Positions 6,612 through 9,801 of a stretch of DNA of 9,801 nucleotides are shown here, one piece after another. The notes below the pieces were generated by a model that was not told where the DNA came from, searched no databases, and saw only the letters and a program-made list of their open reading frames with translations. The number at the start of each line of letters is the position of its first letter. Positions within the stretch are counted from its first letter, which is position 1. Made by a program: the position numbers and the translations under genes. This DNA is from Spirochaetales bacterium (GTDB lineage: Bacteria; Spirochaetota; Spirochaetia; DSM-27196; SLST01): the NCBI GenBank assembly GCA_007130265.1, contig SLST01000375.1, positions 1 through 9,801 of the forward strand, read 5' to 3'.

Positions 6612-8099
6612 TTACAGCTTGTCGATAAGCATGCTGCACTTGCCCGACGGGATGGGCAGCGTCTTGCGCTTCTTACCGAGCACGTCGATCGTGAAGTAGT
6701 AGAGTTTCTCGCTCTCGAGGCGTATTTCCCAGCCTCGGCCGCTCTTGTTGCTCAGGATCGTGATCATGTTGCGCTTCAACGCGAGGTTCTCGATCCCCAT
6801 GATCTCGAGCGTCGGTACGATCCAGTCGACGGTCTTGCGCGGCAGGCTCACGTACAGCCCGATCGTGTTCTCGATCATGAGCGTGACCGTGGCGAGGCCG
6901 ACGTAGGGCAGGTAGTCGGGGCGTGGCCAGTCGCGCTTCCCGGGCCACTGGGCCGCACCGTCCTTGCGTGGCAGGTACGCCTCCCAGACCTTCCCCCTGT
7001 CCTTGCCCTCCGGATGGAGCGTATCCAGAATGTAGTAGAGGTGACGGATTGCGCACTCCCGGGCGAACTCGTACTTTCCATACTTTTCGAGCCCCTTGAT
7101 GACCATGAAGGTGAAGGGGCTCAGGACCGATCCGCGGAAGCCGGTCCCCCGCTCGGAGAATTGCTCCTCGTTCAGCGCGAGCGACGGAAAAGGATTCTCC
7201 GCGCCGAAGGTTTCCGGATTGCTCAGGTGTGCGATGAGCCGTTCCGACTTGTCCTCGTTCGGCAACTCCGCGAGAAGCGTCCAGAAGCTCGCGATCGATT
7301 TCACGCGCACCTGTTCGTGCTTCTTGTCCAGGTCGTAGTAGAACCCGTCCTCGTCATTCCACATCAGATTGTTGATGCGGGTCTTCAGCGAGAAGAAATG
7401 CCGGTTATACCGGAAGCTGATCTCCTTGTCGTTGAGGATCTCCCCGAGCTGCGCCATGTAGAGCGCGTTGAGCGCCTGTTGTGCGTTGAAGTCGACCGGG
7501 TACCAGGCGCCCTTCCGCGGCGAGTTCATCATCGTCGTCGCGGCAAGCGGCACCGCGTAGAGTCCGGAGTCGTCCTTGAACGTGGCCTCGAGCCACGCGT
7601 AGTACTTCTCGAGAACCGGGATGACCTCGCGGATCCGCTTCTTGTTGCCGATCTTGTGGTAGATATTGTACTCGGCCCACGAGAAGAGCGGCGGGTGTAC
7701 ACCCTCCGGGTTCTCCCTGGTCGTGACCGGACGACCGTCGCGGATCCCGTATTCGCCCCGAATCGCTCCCGACTCCTCCTGCTTCGCGTAGAAATTATCC
7801 AGCTGCGAGCCGGCCGGGTATATCCGGTTGCTGTAGACGAGGAAGAAGGTCGCCATCACCGAGTCGAACTGCGAAAGCGACGTGCTCTCCGGATGCGCGA
7901 AGAACCGGTGCTCGATCCTGCTGCGGGCATGGGCCTTCCGCCAGAAATCCGGGGACCACGCCCACGTCTGGTTGTAGATATCAACGAAGTCCTGGTCGTA
8001 GAAGTGAATGCTCGGGAATTCGCGTTTCGTGCCGGCGGTGGCCGTTGTTGGTTCCTCTTTATGCGTGTCCAATGTCCTGCTCTTTACCTTCCCGTGCAT
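6612..8099 (-). CDS. GH63/GH37-like (MGH1-type) glycoside hydrolase homologue, catalytic acid apparently missing
   Basis: The product has 495 residues from ATG 8099. The frame also holds ATG 8141 and TTG 8165. ATG 8141 has a GGGGGA site but lies inside the likely -10 box. The chain looks like the (alpha/alpha)6 barrel of clan GH-G: QFDSVMATFFLVYSN (78-92), HPPLFSWAEYNIY (135-147), NSPRKGAWYPVDFNAQQALNAL (192-213), RGSVLSPF, GKVWEAYLPR (369-378) and a DYLPYVGLATVTLMIENTIGL helix near 395-415. This fold covers trehalases, YgjK-type glucosidases and mannosylglycerate or glucosylglycerate hydrolases. Glu373 in WEAY is a candidate general base. The general acid normally sits in SG(W/M)D-x-S-x-R; here the aligned stretch is ATTMMNSPR, so the Asp is Met191. 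No signal peptide is seen. The last 70 residues look like a beta-sheet add-on. The substrate cannot be assigned, and activity is uncertain. Confidence 0.8.
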   Translation of the reverse strand: MHGKVKSRTLDTHKEEPTTATAGTKREFPSIHFYDQDFVDIYNQTWAWSPDFWRKAHARSRIEHRFFAHPESTSLSQFDSVMATFFLVYSNRIYPAGSQLDNFYAKQEESGAIRGEYGIRDGRPVTTRENPEGVHPPLFSWAEYNIYHKIGNKKRIREVIPVLEKYYAWLEATFKDDSGLYAVPLAATTMMNSPRKGAWYPVDFNAQQALNALYMAQLGEILNDKEISFRYNRHFFSLKTRINNLMWNDEDGFYYDLDKKHEQVRVKSIASFWTLLAELPNEDKSERLIAHLSNPETFGAENPFPSLALNEEQFSERGTGFRGSVLSPFTFMVIKGLEKYGKYEFARECAIRHLYYILDTLHPEGKDRGKVWEAYLPRKDGAAQWPGKRDWPRPDYLPYVGLATVTLMIENTIGLYVSLPRKTVDWIVPTLEIMGIENLALKRNMITILSNKSGRGWEIRLESEKLYYFTIDVLGKKRKTLPIPSGKCSMLIDKL

Positions 8100-8130
8100 A
8101 CTGTGTACTGTGCATCCACGGGTGAACCAT
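8059..8130 (-). CDS. Possible leaderless upstream ORF overlapping the hydrolase start
   Basis: ATG 8130 begins a 23-codon frame (MVHPWMHSTQYA..., stop TAA 8061-8059). It starts 6 bases after the putative -10 box TATGCT and overlaps the first 41 bases of the hydrolase in another frame. If the promoter is used as drawn, a ribosome loading on the 5' end would read this frame first. The peptide resembles nothing recognised. It could regulate the hydrolase, could mark a frameshift at the true N-terminus, or could be chance. Confidence 0.2.
   Translation of the reverse strand: MVHPWMHSTQYAREGKEQDIGHA
8094..8115. repeat. Short direct repeats at the hydrolase translation start
   Basis: GTGCAT occurs at 8094-8099 and 8110-8115, and TACTGTG is tandemly repeated at 8099-8105 and 8106-8112. 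On the minus strand the repeats cover the hydrolase start codon and the 16 bases before it. They could be an operator or a slippage-prone site, but are short enough to be chance. Confidence 0.35.
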
Positions 8131-8136
8131 TGCGTG

Positions 8137-8165
8137 AGCATACTTTGTCCCCCACCGCTTGTCAA
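8137..8165 (-). promoter_or_regulatory. Near-consensus sigma-70-type promoter for the minus-strand hydrolase
   Basis: TTGACA (8165-8160, perfect -35) is followed by exactly 17 bp and TATGCT (8142-8137, 4 of 6 to the -10 consensus). Transcription would begin near 8131-8129. This is one of the two promoter-like elements in the window with a perfect TTGACA. It excludes the upstream TTG 8165 and ATG 8141 as hydrolase starts if this is the main promoter, leaving ATG 8099 with a leader of about 30 bases. Confidence 0.55.
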
Positions 8166-8187
8166 ATTCGGGGCTTCTTTGCGTACT
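8159..8187 (+). promoter_or_regulatory. Possible promoter of the response regulator, sharing its -35 with the divergent promoter
   Basis: TTGTCA (8159-8164, 5 of 6) overlaps, on the opposite strand, the hydrolase -35 box, because TTGTCAA reads TTGACAA in reverse. At 17 bp lies CGTACT (8182-8187), a poor -10 match. If real, the two promoters could not be bound by RNA polymerase at the same time. Confidence 0.22.
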
Positions 8188-8215
8188 CGGACCGCGGACT
8201 GAGCAGGTGGCGCGT

Positions 8216-8581
8216 ATGAGTCGGATACTTATCGCGGATGACGACGAGCAGATCTGTACGGTCGTTTCGCGGCTGCTCGGTCCCGACGGCCACCTGGTCA
8301 CGGCTGTCCATTGCGGTGCGGAGGCGATCGCCGCGCTTCGCAGCTCATCGTACGATCTCCTTCTGCTCGATCTTGTCATGCCCCGGAAGGGGGGCATCGA
8401 GACGATTATGGAGATTCGCGGTGAGGTTCCGCAGCTGCCCATCATCGTAATGTCCGGCCAGGTGCGGTTCGAGGAAGAGTCGATCAGTCGGCTCGTCCAG
8501 CACTACGGCGCGATCGCGAGCCTCGCCAAGCCGTTCTCCTCCGATGAGCTGCGCAGCGCCGTCACCGCCGCGCTTGCTTGA
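8216..8581 (+). CDS. Stand-alone receiver-domain response regulator (CheY/Spo0F-like)
   Basis: The product has 121 residues, one complete receiver domain and no output domain. The acidic pocket is Asp8-Asp9-Asp10, the phospho-accepting Asp52 lies in LLLLDLVMP, the switch Ser80 is in IIVMSG, and Lys105 is in LAKPF; all expected residues are present. Such proteins pass phosphate between a kinase and a partner, or act through protein contacts. No kinase gene is in the window, so the partner is unknown. The Ala-rich C-terminal helix ends directly at the stop, so there is no sign of truncation. Start ATG 8216 is chosen because AGGTGG (8205-8210) lies 5 bases upstream and SRILIADDD is the usual receiver N-terminus; an upstream TTG (8159) would add 19 residues without family character. 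It is divergent from the hydrolase gene and 46 bp before gatC. Confidence 0.92.
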   Translation: MSRILIADDDEQICTVVSRLLGPDGHLVTAVHCGAEAIAALRSSSYDLLLLDLVMPRKGGIETIMEIRGEVPQLPIIVMSGQVRFEEESISRLVQHYGAIASLAKPFSSDELRSAVTAALA

Positions 8582-8590
8582 TCTCCTTGC

Positions 8591-8619
8591 TTGACATCGC
8601 TTCCATCGGCATGCATATT
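8591..8619 (+). promoter_or_regulatory. Putative promoter of gatCA (leaderless type)
   Basis: TTGACA (8591-8596, perfect) and CATATT (8614-8619, 4 of 6) are separated by 17 bp in the 46-bp gap between the receiver gene and gatC. The gatC ATG at 8628 is 8 bases after the -10 box, so the first transcribed base would fall at, or a base or two before, the start codon. A direct repeat CTTGCTTGA (8573-8581 and 8586-8594) overlaps the -35 box. Confidence 0.5.
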
Positions 8620-8627
8620 GCCATGGC

Positions 8628-8909
8628 ATGGATCGCAGCGAGATAGATCTGACCGCAGAGCTCGCGCTCCTCGACATCAGTAATGACGAGCGGGACCGGC
8701 TCGAGCGTGGCATCTCCGAGCTCCTCGAGTACTTCTCCGCGATGAACGCGGTGAATATCACCGGTCTCGAGCCGACCACACACGCGCTGCAGGAGGGGAA
8801 CCGCCTCCGGCGGGATGATCCGCGCACCGACGCGTCGATTGCCGATGACATCCTCGAACAGGCGCCCGACCTCGAGGACCGGTTCATCGCCATTCCGAAC
8901 GTCTTGTAG
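8628..8909 (+). CDS. gatC: Aspartyl/glutamyl-tRNA amidotransferase subunit C
   Basis: The product has 93 residues, normal for GatC (about 90-100). This small helical subunit wraps around and stabilises GatA in the GatCAB complex, which turns Glu-tRNA(Gln) into Gln-tRNA(Gln) and Asp-tRNA(Asn) into Asn-tRNA(Asn) in bacteria lacking the direct synthetases. Family marks are the N-terminal helices DLTAELALLDISNDERDRLERGISELLEYF (residues 7-36), then the extended segment NITGLEPTTHALQEGNRLRRDD (43-64) and the closing FIAIPNVL, which corresponds to the common 'F.VP.V' end. The start codon has no Shine-Dalgarno sequence and follows a promoter-like element so closely that a leaderless mRNA is likely. 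gatA follows after 11 bp in the same operon. The assignment is supported by both sequence and position. Confidence 0.93.
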   Translation: MDRSEIDLTAELALLDISNDERDRLERGISELLEYFSAMNAVNITGLEPTTHALQEGNRLRRDDPRTDASIADDILEQAPDLEDRFIAIPNVL

Positions 8910-8920
8910 GGCCGCTTCGC

Positions 8921-9801
8921 ATGAGCGCATCGAAACTCGAAAGCTGGCATAATCTACTCGTGACCTCCGCGGACGCTTACGAGGACGCGTTGCGCAGCCG
9001 CGATGGGTCAATCAACGCCTTTCTCGAGATCGATACCGGCCGACGCCGCACCCCCGCCGGTGCGAGTCCTCTCGCGAATCTGCCGCTCGCGGTCAAGGAC
9101 AATATCGCCGTGCGCGGTTTTCAGCTCTCCTGCGGCAGCAGGATCCTCGCGAACCACGTCGCGCCCTACGACGCGACGGTCGTCGCGCGGCTCGTCGCGG
9201 CCGGCATGGTGCCGGTCGGAAAGACCAACCTCGACGAGTTCGGCATGGGCTCGGCTACCGAGCACTCGACCGGCGGGCCGACGAACAACCCCTGGGACGC
9301 CGACCGCGTCGCAGGCGGCTCGTCCGGCGGATCCGCCGCCGCGGTCGCCGCCGGCATGGTGCCGCTCGCGCTCGGTACGGATACCGGTGGGTCGGTGCGT
9401 CAGCCCGCCGCCTTCTGCGGAGTCTACGGCCTGAAGCCCACCTACGGGATGCTCTCCCGCTACGGCCTCGTCGCGTACGCCTCGTCGCTCGAAGTCGCGG
9501 GGCTGCTCTCCTGGAACCTCGAGCTCTTGCGTGAGGCCTGCGCGGCGGCATCGGGTGTTGACGCCATGGACCAGACCTCGGTGAGTCTGCCGGATGCCGG
9601 TTCCGGGCCGGCTGATGAGGTGAGGCGTGTCGCCTTCCTCGGTGGCGAGCTCGGTCTCGACGAGCGGACCGCCACGGCGTACAGACGCATGCGCGACGTG
9701 ATCGCCGCGGCAGGCGTAACGGTCGCAGAGATCGAGCTCGCGACCGCGGACGCCGTCGTGCCGGCGTACTACACGATCGCCGCGGCGGAGGCGAGTGCGA
9801 A
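8921..9801 (+). CDS. gatA: Glutamyl/aspartyl-tRNA amidotransferase subunit A (N-terminal 293 codons, 3' end outside window)
   Basis: The frame is open from ATG 8921 to the last base, covering about 60% of a usual 470-490-residue GatA. This amidase-signature subunit releases ammonia from glutamine and feeds it to GatB. The Ser-cisSer-Lys triad is complete: Lys59 in LAVKDN, cis-Ser134 in GGSSGGSAAA and the nucleophile Ser158 in GTDTGGSVRQPA. The spacings of 75 and 24 residues fit the family. LKPTYGMLSRYGLVAYASSLE (171-191) is also typical. Just after it the usual DQIGPL motif reads EVAGLLSWN, a departure noted in the findings. The N-terminus is a little short, with Lys59 where many homologues have it near 70-80. 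TAGGG at 8907-8911 is a fair ribosome site. gatB is expected downstream. Confidence 0.95.
   Translation, partial: MSASKLESWHNLLVTSADAYEDALRSRDGSINAFLEIDTGRRRTPAGASPLANLPLAVKDNIAVRGFQLSCGSRILANHVAPYDATVVARLVAAGMVPVGKTNLDEFGMGSATEHSTGGPTNNPWDADRVAGGSSGGSAAAVAAGMVPLALGTDTGGSVRQPAAFCGVYGLKPTYGMLSRYGLVAYASSLEVAGLLSWNLELLREACAAASGVDAMDQTSVSLPDAGSGPADEVRRVAFLGGELGLDERTATAYRRMRDVIAAAGVTVAEIELATADAVVPAYYTIAAAEASA

Noticed and set aside
6591..8219. A 542-codon open frame on the plus strand across the hydrolase gene, beginning with an ATGA overlap to the small ORF
   Set aside because: It is antisense to a gene with clear hydrolase motifs; its product is a Val/Leu/Arg/Asp/Glu-rich chain typical of the complement of GC-rich coding DNA, with no recognisable domain.

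Overview
The window is gene-dense bacterial DNA with high GC (about 60-65% by eye). Nearly every base lies in a protein gene, spacers are short, and no RNA gene, CRISPR array, insertion sequence or phage gene was recognised. The host cannot be named safely. Codon use is strongly G/C-ending throughout, and nothing looks recently transferred. The GatA variant motif (SSLEVAGLL in place of the usual SSLDQIGP) and the stand-alone receiver next to gatC vaguely recall spirochaetes, but that is a low-confidence guess.

Layout, left to right. (1) Positions 1-108 are the 3' end of a PIN-domain (VapC-like) gene. It converges on (2) a ten-helix EamA/DMT-family permease on the minus strand (136-1029). (3) Divergent from the permease is a tight five-gene plus-strand cluster. 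It encodes a 631-aa protein joining a bacterial PH-like domain, a helical middle region and a CbxX/CfqX-type AAA+ ATPase (1152-3047); a short-chain dehydrogenase (3044-3862); a NudC-type zinc-ribbon Nudix NAD(H) pyrophosphatase (3859-4722); a PPC/DUF296 protein (4719-5123); and a GH1 beta-glycosidase (5120-6451). All four junctions are 4-nt stop/start overlaps (ATGA, ATGA, ATGA, GTGA), so the five genes are almost certainly co-transcribed and translationally coupled. (4) A 160-bp gap, 6452-6611, holds at most one doubtful 29-codon hydrophobic ORF. (5) A cytoplasmic (alpha/alpha)6-barrel glycoside hydrolase-like protein (GH63/GH37 or MGH1-like) lies on the minus strand (6612-8099), facing the GH1 gene. 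(6) Divergent from it is a stand-alone receiver-domain response regulator (8216-8581). (7) gatC (8628-8909) and the first 293 codons of gatA (8921 to the window end) begin the tRNA amidotransferase operon.

How the genes fit together. The five-gene cluster mixes a putative remodelling ATPase with two nicotinamide-nucleotide enzymes (SDR and NudC), a small PPC protein and a sugar hydrolase. No known pathway joins all five, so a shared role is a hypothesis. The gatC, permease and AAA+ genes each have a promoter-like element with a 17-bp spacer ending 6-8 nt before the start codon, and no clear Shine-Dalgarno sequence. This suggests leaderless mRNAs for first genes, whereas several internal operon genes have good ribosome-binding sites. 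In front of the minus-strand hydrolase a near-consensus promoter (TTGACA-17-TATGCT) would place a leaderless short ORF across the hydrolase start, and that hydrolase appears to lack the usual catalytic-acid Asp of its clan.
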